From assembly GCA_963757945.1 (NCBI GenBank), contig CAVWTN010000002.1, positions 1,302,001 to 1,366,000 on the forward strand: a stretch of DNA of 64,000 nucleotides. Direction: 5' to 3'. The notes under the pieces are model-generated. The model saw only the letters and a program-made list of their open reading frames with translations. It ran no database searches and was not told the DNA's origin. How positions within the stretch are numbered: the stretch's first letter is position 1; every line of letters begins with the position of its first letter. Position numbers and translations under genes: made by a program. Source of the stretch: CAVWTN01 sp963757945 (GTDB lineage Bacteria > Vulcanimicrobiota > Vulcanimicrobiia > Vulcanimicrobiales > Vulcanimicrobiaceae). This document shows, piece by piece, positions 45,501 through 53,469 of this stretch.

Positions 45501-47737
45501 CGATCCAGCGGCAGGCCCGCCGCCGCGAGTTGGGCCGCGTCGAGATCCGAGGCGGTCACGGCGATCCCCTCGCCGGGCGAGCCGTCCAGCGCCAGCCGCC
45601 CGTTGGCGGTCATCGTCCCCCCGGCGACCGAGCCGCGCGCGGAATACACGTCCAGGCCCCCCGCGGCGATCGCGAGCGTCCCTTCAAGGCCGGCGAGCGG
45701 GACGCCGCGCACGCGAGCCCCGGGCGTTCGCACACCCGTGGTCTGCACCACCGTTCGCTCGCCGTCGACCAGGACCGAGACCGGGCCGTGCACGGGGCCA
45801 TGCGCGCCGAGATCGCCCGTGACGTGGGCGAGCTGCTCGAAGGAGCCGTCGTAGCGGCCCCGCAGCGCCAGGCGGCCGTCCGCGTACCCGCCGGTCCCCT
45901 CGAACGAGCCCCAGGGCCCGCCGGCGTGAACGGCCGAGACGCTCAGATTCTGCGGGGAGCCGCCAAGGCCGACCCTGACGTCGGCGAGCTCGAATCCCCC
46001 GGTCCGCAACCCGCCCGTGCGAGCCGTCCCGGAGATCCGAAAGTCCGAGGGATGGCCGATCCCGGCGATCTGAAGGTCGAGCCGCCCGCCGAGCGCCGCG
46101 GGGATCAACGGCAGAGTGAGACCGGGCAGGGTGGGCGGCGCCGCCGACGGCGCGAGCGCGAGGTTGCGGGCGTCCGCCCAGAAGGCGCTCTCGTTCTGCT
46201 CGCGCCGCAACAGGAACGTGCCCTCCAGCGACCCGCCGGCCCGCTCGACCGCGATCGGACCGATCCCGCCGTTCCCCTTCGGATCCACGTGATAGGTTCC
46301 GTCCAGCCGCTCGCCGGGGCCATCGCCCGAAACGACCCCGCGCAGTTCGAACGCCGAGTCCGTGCCGTCGAGGAGCGCAAGCGTCGTCACGGTGCTTGCC
46401 GGGACGAGCTGGGCCGCGTATGGGAGGCGATCCCCCGGCCCGCGCGCGCCGAGCGCCAGCCGCGTCGTGAGGTGCTCGCCGAGATCGAGGGCCCCGCTCA
46501 GCGTGACCTCCAGCGGACCATACCGGGCGTTCACCGGACCCAGCAGCACGCTGGAATCGTGGTAGGCGACGGTCGCGCGGAGCCCTTCGACGGGGATCGC
46601 GGCATACGTCGCCTCCGCAGAGCGAACCTGCGCGAGCACGAGCAAGTCGTCGAGCGGGCCCTCCACGAGGACGCCCGCATGCACCGAGCCCGCGATGGGA
46701 CGGCCTTGCGAAAACGCGAAGAGCCGGCGCAATTGCACGAGCGAGCCGTCCCCTTCGATGCCCAAGCGCAGGGCGAGCCGCTCCCAATCAAACAGCCCGC
46801 CGTTTGCGCGCACCGGGATGCCGGCGAGATTCGCGTCGAGCCGCGGCGCCGCGATGCCGCCGTCGAAGAGATCGATGCGGCCGCGGACCTCGCGCAGCGG
46901 CGTCCGCAGGAAGCTGAAATCGAGCCGGCCGTCGCGCACGTCCGCTGAGCCGGCGAGATGGTAGTTGAAATCGACGCCGGGACGGATGGCGAGCGCGTAG
47001 GCTCGCACGTCCAACGCGCGCGCGCTGCCGTCGTGCACGTGCACCGCGGGAGAGTCGATCGCAAAATTCAGCAGCGCCGGCAGCGCGACGTTCGCAGAGG
47101 TCAGATGGTGTAGCGCGATCCCTCGCTCGTAATCGATGACCCCGCGCAGTGCGACGGCCGAACCGCCCGCCGATTCGCCGAACCGCCCACGGAAATCGTA
47201 GCGGCTTGCACCGCGCTCCGCGTAGGCGAGCTTTCCGTCGATGCCCGCAAGCTCGACATCTTGCGGCGAGCGCGTTCGCTGCGAGCGGTCGAGCAGCGTT
47301 AGCGCACCGTTTTCGATACGCGCGCTGAATGCGAGCGGCGCTCCGCGCTGCGGCGCGCCGCCTCCGCCGCCGGACGCCGCGCGAGGCGGAATGTTGAACG
47401 AGCCGTCGGGCCGGCGCGCGAACCAAAAATGCGGGCGGATCAGTTCGAGGGCATGCAAGCCGAAGCGGTGCTCGCCGCCCCCGAAGACCTCGCCGAGCGC
47501 GTACGTGATGCGGATCCGCTCCGCCTCGAAGAACGGAAGTCCGTTGCGCTGCACGCGGATCTGGGAGAACTCCGCGCCATCGCGGCCAAACTCTCCCGAC
47601 CCGATCGACACGTTCGCGCCGAGCGAGGCGCTCACGATGCTCGCGACCAGCGTTCGCTCAAGCGGCGCGCGGAACGCGAAAAGCAGCACCGCGACCGCGA
47701 TGGCGCCGACTGCTAACCGCACGAGGATCCGGCTCAC
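42548..47737 (-). CDS. tamB: TamB/AsmA-like translocation and assembly protein
   Basis: A 1729-residue protein with an uncleaved N-terminal membrane helix (ILVRLAVGAIAVAVLLFAF), a very long beta-taco body of repeated short strands, and a C-terminal DUF490/TamB domain (from about 1330 to the end, with LQGRFDSTGGTITYFNTSFRLLDGFVTFDPADG and GYGGEVGLSARRGLGKNISAIYGSGF). TamB-type proteins bridge inner and outer membranes and move phospholipids or help barrel proteins. It is large for the family (proteobacterial TamB is about 1260). First gene of the outer-membrane cluster, upstream of bamA; ATG 47737. Confidence 0.94.
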   Translation of the reverse strand: MSRILVRLAVGAIAVAVLLFAFRAPLERTLVASIVSASLGANVSIGSGEFGRDGAEFSQIRVQRNGLPFFEAERIRITYALGEVFGGGEHRFGLHALELIRPHFWFARRPDGSFNIPPRAASGGGGGAPQRGAPLAFSARIENGALTLLDRSQRTRSPQDVELAGIDGKLAYAERGASRYDFRGRFGESAGGSAVALRGVIDYERGIALHHLTSANVALPALLNFAIDSPAVHVHDGSARALDVRAYALAIRPGVDFNYHLAGSADVRDGRLDFSFLRTPLREVRGRIDLFDGGIAAPRLDANLAGIPVRANGGLFDWERLALRLGIEGDGSLVQLRRLFAFSQGRPIAGSVHAGVLVEGPLDDLLVLAQVRSAEATYAAIPVEGLRATVAYHDSSVLLGPVNARYGPLEVTLSGALDLGEHLTTRLALGARGPGDRLPYAAQLVPASTVTTLALLDGTDSAFELRGVVSGDGPGERLDGTYHVDPKGNGGIGPIAVERAGGSLEGTFLLRREQNESAFWADARNLALAPSAAPPTLPGLTLPLIPAALGGRLDLQIAGIGHPSDFRISGTARTGGLRTGGFELADVRVGLGGSPQNLSVSAVHAGGPWGSFEGTGGYADGRLALRGRYDGSFEQLAHVTGDLGAHGPVHGPVSVLVDGERTVVQTTGVRTPGARVRGVPLAGLEGTLAIAAGGLDVYSARGSVAGGTMTANGRLALDGSPGEGIAVTASDLDAAQLAAAGLPLDRGRIALVGTVGAARAAPFAEANVLLDDGRYGAVDLSGHSSLRLQDGTVTFAGGSALVGGTLSRFDGRLSSVATVPQYDLAISLRGAKLGALVRRAYPQRRDVGGSLDADVRVGGRGASPTIAGDVRVPEGTANGQAFRDGAARVSYGGGILDARAGSVTVGTTVVGFSGSGRNLQNVSLRISAPQADLADFNDLFDEGDVLGGRGHVALSFARSHGAVQTSADTDIADFRYRRFDLGDTRAVWSSRGRQVEGVLGFSGPAGNLDASGGLTLPEHSRLVRLFARSEYALKGTLRGLDLGVWLPALGYDLPLTGRVDANATVKGRYPALAVTSDATLLGGTVGRLPVDRLTIDATSTLARTTITSLALDVPTLSVRGDGSFGFGEKDPLDLHLHATSADIGASLARLAERRLPLAGALEADARIRGTRLHPALSGAFEVTGGSASGVAVPLVVGSLESTGRDLRLSDAEIDFTKGSLLLAGSLPFTVAPFALGPPKAPITLEAEARGVDLSDFLPLLPKTSELAGTLAGRIALGGTAGDSRLTGELALTGGRIVTPFERAPLTNVAGRMTLAANTVQLTALHADAGGGALDAAGTITIPDLTHLAESSSYAFAATAKHARLDLPDYGRGTLEASVKLSHAPQATALLAGEASLGDAVVPFSALYKPSDSAATSPFYTPPASPTGPNLAYDMQLRAANNARVRSANLDLGARGAVHLTGTFLAPRLQGRFDSTGGTITYFNTSFRLLDGFVTFDPADGIIPVLNARATTHVSNPDPAANYGGGADITMNVSGIVTSPSISFSSVPQYDQPQILGLLLRAPAIGANLFSSTGRLQTPLDAAQQQTVNRGATSADTMVAQQAFEVLNAQFVRNMLSPIETAVGNAIGLSSLNVTLGYGGEVGLSARRGLGKNISAIYGSGFFYPYRQTLGLEFSHGVATVAQLTFFQSIATSDYTLAPVTLAGSDVRALSILPATGTRGYSFSLQHLFW

Positions 47738-48143
47738 GACGCTCTCATTAACGAACGAACGCCCAAAAGGCTCCCACCCGCGCGCTCACCGCGTTCATAT
47801 ACCCAATCGGCCGCCGCCGAACCCACACCCGCGCCGGGCCCCTCGTCCGGGCGGCCGGCCGTCACAAATCCAAATTCTCGGCCATCGCGCCTCTCACAGA
47901 TCCAAATTTTTGGCCATGCGCGCGAAGGTTTGGATGAACACCCCACGCGGCGCGGCCGCGCGGGGACCCCAGGGTTTAAGGGCCTCCGGCGGCGAGTTCA
48001 TCCAAACCTTCGCGCCTCTCACAGATCCAAATTTTTCGCCATGCGCGCGAAGGTTTGGATGAACACCCCACGCGGCGCGGCCGCGCGGGGACCCCAGGGT
48101 TTAAGGGCCTCCGGCGGCGAGTTCATCGAAACCTTCGCGCCTC
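47738..48143. other. Intergenic region between gyrB and tamB
   Basis: 406 bases with no convincing gene. The left 120 bases, just upstream of tamB, must hold its promoter but show no clear -35/-10 pair. The right 280 bases are the gyrB-derived tandem repeat described separately. Short open frames here on the plus strand repeat the same peptide because of the tandem array and are not genes. Confidence 0.7.
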
Positions 48144-48189
48144 TCACAGATCCAAATTTTTCGCCATGCGCGCGAAGGTTTGGATGAAC
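47886..48189. repeat. 125-bp tandem repeat duplicating the 3' end of gyrB
   Basis: Two full 125-base units (47886-48010 and 48011-48135, only two mismatches between them) are followed by a 54-base third copy (48136-48189) that is the genuine end of gyrB. A degenerate 25-base remnant precedes them at 47861-47885. The first 54 bases of each unit match the gyrB stop and the codons for its last 14 residues. Each full unit also folds: 47920-47939 pairs perfectly with 47996-48015 (20 bp), and 48045-48064 pairs with 48121-48140 with one mismatch. Downstream of gyrB the hairpins may stop transcription. Confidence 0.93.
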
Positions 48190-50039
48190 TCTTTGCGGGG
48201 TTCGACTTTGTCGCCCATGAGGGTGGTGAACATCTCGTCGGCGGCGACGCTGTCTTCGAGCGCGACGCGCTTGAGGCGGCGGGTCCCGATGTCCATCGTC
48301 GTCTCCGCGAGCTGTTCCGCGTCCATTTCGCCGAGGCCCTTGTACTGCTGGATCGAGAAGTCTTTGGGGTCTCCGTCCCCGATGATCTCCTTGAGCTCCG
48401 CGTCCGTGAACGCGTAGCTGATCTTCTTCCCCTTCTTGATGCCGTAGAGCGGCGGTTGCGCGATGTACACGTATCCGCGTTCGATCAGCGCGAACATCTG
48501 ACGATAGAAGAACGTCAAGAGCAGCGTGCGGATGTGCGAGCCGTCGACGTCCGCGTCGGTCATGATGATCACTTTGTGGTAGCGCAGCTTCTCGACGTTG
48601 AACTCTTCGCCGAAGCCGGTCCCGAACGCGGTGATCATCGTGCGGATCTCTTCGTTCGAGAGGACCTTGTCGAGCCGCGCTTTCTCGACGTTGATGATCT
48701 TGCCGCGCAGCGGCAGGATCGCTTGCGTACGGAAATCTCGCCCCATCTTCGCCGTGCCGCCGGCCGAATCGCCCTCAACCAAGAAGATCTCGCTCTTCTC
48801 GGGATCTTGGCTCGTGCAATCGACGAGCTTCCCCGGCAAGCCGCTCCCGTCGAGCGCGTTCTTGCGCCGCGTCAGATCGCGCGCCTTGCGCGCGGCCTCG
48901 CGGGCGCGCTGCGCCTGCATGCACTTGTCGACGATCGCGCGCGCGTACTTGGGGTTCTCTTCAAAAAAGAAATCCAGACGCTCGCCGACGAGCGCGTAGA
49001 CGATACCGCGGACGGGCGCGTTGCCGAGCTTGGTCTTCGTCTGTCCTTCGAATTGCGGATCCTGGAGTTTCACCGAAACGACCGCCGTCAGACCTTCCAT
49101 GCAGTCGTCGGTCGAGAGATTGCCGTCGGACTCTTTGAGGATGCCGCGCTTCTTGGCGTACACGTTCACGGCGTTGGCGACGGCCGTGCGGAACCCGGTC
49201 AGATGCATGCCGCCTTCGATCGTGTTGATGTTGTTCGCGAAGGCGAAAATCTGCTCGGTATACGAATCGGCCCACTGCAGCGCGCACTCGATGTCGACGC
49301 CGTCGCGCACTCCGTTCGTCGAGATGATCGGGTGGACCGGATCCTTCTTGTCGTTGAGATGCTCGACGAACGAAACGATCCCGCCCTCGTACTGGAACGT
49401 GCGCTCCTTGAGCTCCTCGCCTCGTTCATCCCGCAACGTGATCGAGAGACCGCGGTTGAGAAACGCGAGCTCGCGCAGACGCTTCTGCAAGATGTCCCAA
49501 TGGAAATCGGTCGTCTCGAAGATCTGCCTGTCCGGCAAGAACCACTGGTAGGTGCCGGTCCCCTCCGCGCGCCCGATCGACTTGAGCTTCTGCACCGTCA
49601 GGCCGCGCTCGAAGCGAATTTCGTACATCTTCCCGTCGCGCCGCACGCGCGTGATCATCCGCTCGGAGAGCGCGTTGACGACGGAGATGCCGACGCCGTG
49701 CAAGCCGCCGGAAACCTTGTAGCCGCCCTTGCCGAACTTTCCCCCGGCGTGCAGGATCGTCATCACGACCTCGACGGCGGGCATCTTCTCCTCGTGATGC
49801 AGGTCGACCGGGATGCCGCGCCCGTTGTCCTCGACGGAACACGAGCCGTCTTTCCCCAAGACCACGGTGACCTTGGTCGCGTAGCCGGCGAGCGCCTCAT
49901 CGACCGCGTTGTCCACGGCTTCGTAGACCAGCTGGTGCAGGCCGCGTTCGCTCGTATTGCCGATGTACATGCCGGGGCGCTTGCGTACGGCCTCGAGGCC
50001 CTTGAGAACCTCGATCTGTTCGCCGGTATATTCGTTCAT
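48144..50039 (-). CDS. gyrB: DNA gyrase subunit B
   Basis: A 631-residue type IIA topoisomerase ATPase subunit. The GHKL ATPase domain starts at RPGMYIGNTSERGLHQLVYEAVDNAVDEAL, with the GLHGVGISVVNALS loop; the Toprim domain has EGDSAGGTAKMGRDF and TDADVDGSHIRTLLL; the C-terminal segment QYKGLGEMDAEQLAETTMD is conserved. Length is normal. Last gene of the dnaA-dnaN-recF-DUF721-gyrB run; gyrA is not adjacent. Its last codons are repeated downstream in a tandem array. Confidence 0.97.
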   Translation of the reverse strand: MNEYTGEQIEVLKGLEAVRKRPGMYIGNTSERGLHQLVYEAVDNAVDEALAGYATKVTVVLGKDGSCSVEDNGRGIPVDLHHEEKMPAVEVVMTILHAGGKFGKGGYKVSGGLHGVGISVVNALSERMITRVRRDGKMYEIRFERGLTVQKLKSIGRAEGTGTYQWFLPDRQIFETTDFHWDILQKRLRELAFLNRGLSITLRDERGEELKERTFQYEGGIVSFVEHLNDKKDPVHPIISTNGVRDGVDIECALQWADSYTEQIFAFANNINTIEGGMHLTGFRTAVANAVNVYAKKRGILKESDGNLSTDDCMEGLTAVVSVKLQDPQFEGQTKTKLGNAPVRGIVYALVGERLDFFFEENPKYARAIVDKCMQAQRAREAARKARDLTRRKNALDGSGLPGKLVDCTSQDPEKSEIFLVEGDSAGGTAKMGRDFRTQAILPLRGKIINVEKARLDKVLSNEEIRTMITAFGTGFGEEFNVEKLRYHKVIIMTDADVDGSHIRTLLLTFFYRQMFALIERGYVYIAQPPLYGIKKGKKISYAFTDAELKEIIGDGDPKDFSIQQYKGLGEMDAEQLAETTMDIGTRRLKRVALEDSVAADEMFTTLMGDKVEPRKEFIQTFARMAKNLDL

Positions 50040-50069
50040 TACGCTACTGATTTGATGCGCCGGACGCGT

Positions 50070-50882
50070 TCACCCCGTCGTGGATGGAAAGAGCAAGGCG
50101 GCAAGTTCCGCGCCGAAGAGATTGCGAATCGTCTCGGGCGCGATGCGATCCGGCGCGACGCCGGATTGCAAGACGACGTACGATTGCGCGATATGGCGCT
50201 CGTACTCGCCCACGCGTTTCGTTCGCTCGACGCGCGCGATCGCGGTGCGCCAGCGCGCGAGCAGGCGCCGCCGGACGAGCCGCACGTCCTCGCCGCTGAG
50301 CCCCGGCAACTGCGTGCGCAGCGCGTGTTCGTCGAGCCACGGCGCTTCGAAGAGCAAGCGCTCGGCGGCGTGCCGGAGCTCCGTCTGAACCCGATCCTCG
50401 CACGGAGCGCAGCTCTCGGCCCTCTCGCGGGGCGCGCCGCACAGCGGGCAGCTCGCGGGCGCCGCCCGGCGCGCCGCCTCGACGCGCCGCCGGAAGTGGG
50501 CCAAGTGTTCGGAGGGCGTGGCCCCGGGATCGAGCGGGGCTGCCGGGAGCGCGGGCCCGGCGCGCCGGGCCGGGCGCGCCTTCGCTCGCGGCCCCATGCG
50601 GCCAACGCGAAAACGCAGCCGCCGCACCGGGGGTGCCCCCGGGAGCGCCGCGAGTTCGGCGAGGATCCGTTCTTCGAGGAACGCGAGCTGCTGGCCCCAA
50701 GCGCCGGCCGAGACGACGACCAGCAGCGTCCCGTCCGTCAATTCGGCGGCCCGCGAGTGCGCGGCGCTCGCCGGCCCGACGATCTCGGGCCACGCCGCGA
50801 CGAGCGCCCCCAAGCCGTCGCGCAGCTCGCGCGCGCCCTCCGGACGCCAGGCGGAGAGCGCCGCGCGCAGCGGGGTCAGCAC
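50070..50882 (-). CDS. DUF721 (DciA-like) protein with zinc-ribbon extension
   Basis: A 270-residue protein. The N-terminal DUF721 domain (about 1-95: WPEIVGPASAAHSRAAELTDGTLLVVVSAGAWGQQLAFLEERILAEL) is the DciA-type helicase-loader fold, commonly encoded beside recF and gyrB. It continues through a basic Pro/Ala linker to a four-Cys zinc ribbon (CPLC and CAPC, about 147-168) and a helical C-terminus of about 100 residues that I do not recognise. DciA proteins are usually much shorter. GTG start overlaps the recF stop by 7 bases. Confidence 0.85.
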   Translation of the reverse strand: MLTPLRAALSAWRPEGARELRDGLGALVAAWPEIVGPASAAHSRAAELTDGTLLVVVSAGAWGQQLAFLEERILAELAALPGAPPVRRLRFRVGRMGPRAKARPARRAGPALPAAPLDPGATPSEHLAHFRRRVEAARRAAPASCPLCGAPRERAESCAPCEDRVQTELRHAAERLLFEAPWLDEHALRTQLPGLSGEDVRLVRRRLLARWRTAIARVERTKRVGEYERHIAQSYVVLQSGVAPDRIAPETIRNLFGAELAALLFPSTTG

Positions 50883-51991
50883 GGCACGAGCCGCGCGATG
50901 CGCGCCGCCGCCACGGAGAAGTGCGCTCCGCCTACGCCCGCAACCGGATGCGTCGTCGTCACGAAGGCCTGCTCGAAGCTCTCGACGCCCCGCAAGAACG
51001 CGCTTTGCCGGTCCGGATCGAGTTCGGAGAGCACGTCGTCGAGCAGCAAGATCGGCGCATCGCCCGTACGGAGTTCCAGCACGCGGTACTCGGCGACCTT
51101 GAGCGCGAGCACGGCGGTCCGCTGCTGGCCCTGCGAACCGTAGATCGCGAGCGCTTCTCCGCCGAGCCGCAACTCGAGGTCGTCGCGATGCGGCCCCGCG
51201 AGCGTCTGGCGGCGCGCGAGCTCGGCCTCGCGCACTTCCCGCAAGCGCAGCTCGAATGCGGCGGATACCGCATCCGCGGTCGAGGCCTCGACGGCGACGT
51301 TCGGGCGGTAGCGCACCTCGAGTTCCGCCCCGGAACCCAGCGCTCCGACCCAGCCGGCGTGAACGGTGCGGGCCACCTCGGCGAGGGCAGCGACGTAATG
51401 CCGCCGCTCGAGCATCAAGAGCGTGCCGGTCGCAACGAGCCGCTCGTCATAGGTCGCCAACAGATCGCGGTCGATCGGTTCGGACCCGCGCAGCAGCGCG
51501 TTCTTCTGTGCGAGGTGCTTCGTGTAGGACGCGAGCGCGGCATAGTACCCGGGGCTCTGCTGCGCGAGCGCCGCGTTCAACAGCGTGCGCCGCAGGCTCG
51601 GGGCGCCGCTGACCAACTGCATGTCCGCCGGAGTGAACGTCACGATCCGCGCGCGCCCGAGATAGCCCGCGTAGCGGACTTGCCGTCCGTTGATCGTGTA
51701 GCGCTTACGGACTCCGCTTCCGGCCGCGCCGAGCGTGCAGCCGAGCCGGATTTCGCCGGCCGCGGTGTGCGCGCTCCCTGCGATGCTCGCGGTCGGCATG
51801 CCGCTGCGCACGATCTCGGCCTCCCGGGCGGTCCGGAACGACTTTCCGGTGCCCAGGAGGGCGACGGCTTCGAGAAGGTTGCTCTTGCCCTGGGCGTTCG
51901 CGCCGACGAACACGTTGAGTCCGCGTTCCGGATAGAACTCGAGCGTCGCGTAGTTGCGCACGTTCGCGAGCGCCAGCCGGGTCAGGTACAC
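50876..51991 (-). CDS. recF: DNA replication and repair protein RecF
   Basis: A 371-residue SMC-like ATPase that loads RecA at gaps with RecO and RecR. Walker A is GANAQGKS (30-37), signature GSQGQQRTAVLALKVAEY and Walker B ILLLDDVLSELD, with LTRLALANVRNYATLEF at the N-terminus. GTG start 7 bases after the dnaN stop. Confidence 0.96.
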   Translation of the reverse strand: MYLTRLALANVRNYATLEFYPERGLNVFVGANAQGKSNLLEAVALLGTGKSFRTAREAEIVRSGMPTASIAGSAHTAAGEIRLGCTLGAAGSGVRKRYTINGRQVRYAGYLGRARIVTFTPADMQLVSGAPSLRRTLLNAALAQQSPGYYAALASYTKHLAQKNALLRGSEPIDRDLLATYDERLVATGTLLMLERRHYVAALAEVARTVHAGWVGALGSGAELEVRYRPNVAVEASTADAVSAAFELRLREVREAELARRQTLAGPHRDDLELRLGGEALAIYGSQGQQRTAVLALKVAEYRVLELRTGDAPILLLDDVLSELDPDRQSAFLRGVESFEQAFVTTTHPVAGVGGAHFSVAAARIARLVPC

Positions 51992-51998
51992 GCTGGGC

Positions 51999-53126
51999 CT
52001 ACTGGCGCAAAGGCATCAACACGTAGAGCTGCCGATTGGGACCCGCTTCCTCGGCTTGGACGGGCCGGATCGCGGCCGGCGAAAGAGGCCCGAGGAACTC
52101 CAGCACGACGCGCTCGGTTTCTACGTGCGTCAGGATCTCGATCAGATACCGTGCGTTGAAGGCAATGGTCAACTCGCTGCCGGTTTGCTCGATCTCGAGT
52201 TCCTCGTACGCGTTGCCGGCGGTGTCGCTGTTCGCGGTGATGATCAGCTGTGAATCCGCGACGCTGAGTTTGACCATGCTCGCGCGGTCGCCCGCGACGA
52301 GCTCCGCGCGGCGCAGGCCGCCGATCAGCGCGGTCGTGTTGACGGTCAGCGAGCGATCGAAGTGGGCGGGGATCACCTGCCCGTAGTTCGGATACTGCCC
52401 GTCGACGAGCCGCACGACGACCGAGGTCTGCGGCACGGTGAACGAGAGCTGATTGGAGGCGGGGCCGAGCGCGGCGATCTCGACCGATTCCGCGGCGCCG
52501 AGGTTGCGTGCGGCCTCGATCAGCGCTCGGGACGGAACGATGTACTTGACCGGGGCCGCATCGCCGAGCCCGCGCGAGAGCGCGGTCTCGAATTTCGCGA
52601 GCCGGTATCCGTCGGTCGCAACCAAGGTCAAACGGTCGCCCGCGACCTCGAGCAGCGTGCCCATCAGGACCTGTCCGCGTGCTTCCTCGCTCGAGGCTGC
52701 GAACGTCGTCGCGTTCACGCCTTCACGGAATCGCTTCGCGTCGATCGCAAAGCTCGTCCCCCGCTGCGCGGAGGGGAGCGGGGGATATTCATCGGGGGGC
52801 AGCGCATGAAAATCGTAGTTGGAACGGCCGCTCTTCACGGTAGCGCGCGTCGGCGTGCCGCTCAGTTCCGTCAAACCCGCCGGGAGATTGCTCAGATACC
52901 CGCTGAAGAGTTTCGCGGGCACGGTGACGCTGCCGGGTTCGGCGACTTGCGCCGAAAACACGTGTTCCACCGTGAGCTCGAGATCGGTCGCGCGAACGCG
53001 GATCTGATCTCCGTCGGCCGTCAGCAGGACGTTGGAAAGGATCGGGACCGTCGTGTGCGCGTTGACGACTTTGCTCGCCGTGCCGACGGCGCCCGAGATG
53101 TCTTTCGTGCTGCAAGAAAACTTCAC
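51999..53126 (-). CDS. dnaN: DNA polymerase III sliding clamp (beta subunit)
   Basis: A 375-residue beta clamp with three domains. Recognisable are FSCSTKDISGAVGTASKVVNAHTTVPILSNVLL at the N-terminus, ATDLELTVEH, LVATDGYRLAKFE, VDGQYPNYGQVIP and the C-terminal PVQAEEAGPNRQLYVLMPLR, a slightly altered form of the usual YVLMPMRL ending. GTG start, 343 bases after the dnaA stop; the gap between carries the putative origin. Confidence 0.97.
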   Translation of the reverse strand: MKFSCSTKDISGAVGTASKVVNAHTTVPILSNVLLTADGDQIRVRATDLELTVEHVFSAQVAEPGSVTVPAKLFSGYLSNLPAGLTELSGTPTRATVKSGRSNYDFHALPPDEYPPLPSAQRGTSFAIDAKRFREGVNATTFAASSEEARGQVLMGTLLEVAGDRLTLVATDGYRLAKFETALSRGLGDAAPVKYIVPSRALIEAARNLGAAESVEIAALGPASNQLSFTVPQTSVVVRLVDGQYPNYGQVIPAHFDRSLTVNTTALIGGLRRAELVAGDRASMVKLSVADSQLIITANSDTAGNAYEELEIEQTGSELTIAFNARYLIEILTHVETERVVLEFLGPLSPAAIRPVQAEEAGPNRQLYVLMPLRQ

Positions 53127-53469
53127 GCGTCCACCGAGCGCACGATCTCCATGCGTTCCTCTATTCTATATCGAAGATAGTAGTCGTAGTAGTAAGGGCG
53201 TGGAAACTGCGGATAACCGCGCAATCGCCGAGCCGGGCTCGCTTTGCGCGACCGACAACGTGTTCATGGATGGCGCCTGCGTATGCACATGTCCACGGTC
53301 CGGGCCGAGTGGGAGGTTATCCACGCTCGAGGAGGCGCCCTGTGCGGGAAACCGTGGATGGGCGCAGGGGCGGCCCGCCGGCCGGCGGCGTGGTGCGGAA
53401 AGGCAAAAAAAGGCGCGGCGTGCAGCGGGGCACGTCGCGCGGAAAGGCGCCTGGCTCGGGCGGCGGCGT
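53127..53469. other. Putative oriC: dnaA-dnaN gap with DUE, DnaA-trio-like run and DnaA boxes
   Basis: 343 bases without a gene. Read from right to left (minus strand): DnaA-box-like sites at 53352-53360, 53317-53325 (TTATCCACG), 53290-53297 and 53209-53217 (TTATCCGCA on the minus strand); a 12-base GC-rich spacer; a trinucleotide run at 53179-53196 (CTA-CTA-CGA-CTA-CTA on the minus strand); then the most AT-rich tract of the region at 53158-53178. Box, GC spacer, DnaA-trios and unwinding element is the order of the Bacillus subtilis basal unwinding system. Family knowledge supplies the meaning; the motifs are visible. Confidence 0.75.
53405..53440 (-). terminator. Intrinsic terminator after dnaA
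   Basis: On the minus strand an 11-bp GC-rich stem with one mismatch (53430-53440 pairing with 53413-53423, 6-nt loop) is followed after one base by seven consecutive U (53405-53411). It lies about 30 bases past the dnaA stop, so it should separate dnaA transcription from the origin and dnaN. Confidence 0.8.

Noticed and set aside
47930..48187. Short plus-strand frames repeating the same peptide near the end of gyrB
   Set aside because: They arise from the 125-bp tandem repeat read in one frame; they have no ribosome site and are antisense to gyrB-derived sequence.
47886..48189. CRISPR array
   Set aside because: Units are tandem and nearly identical over all 125 bases, so there are no variable spacers; no cas genes are present.
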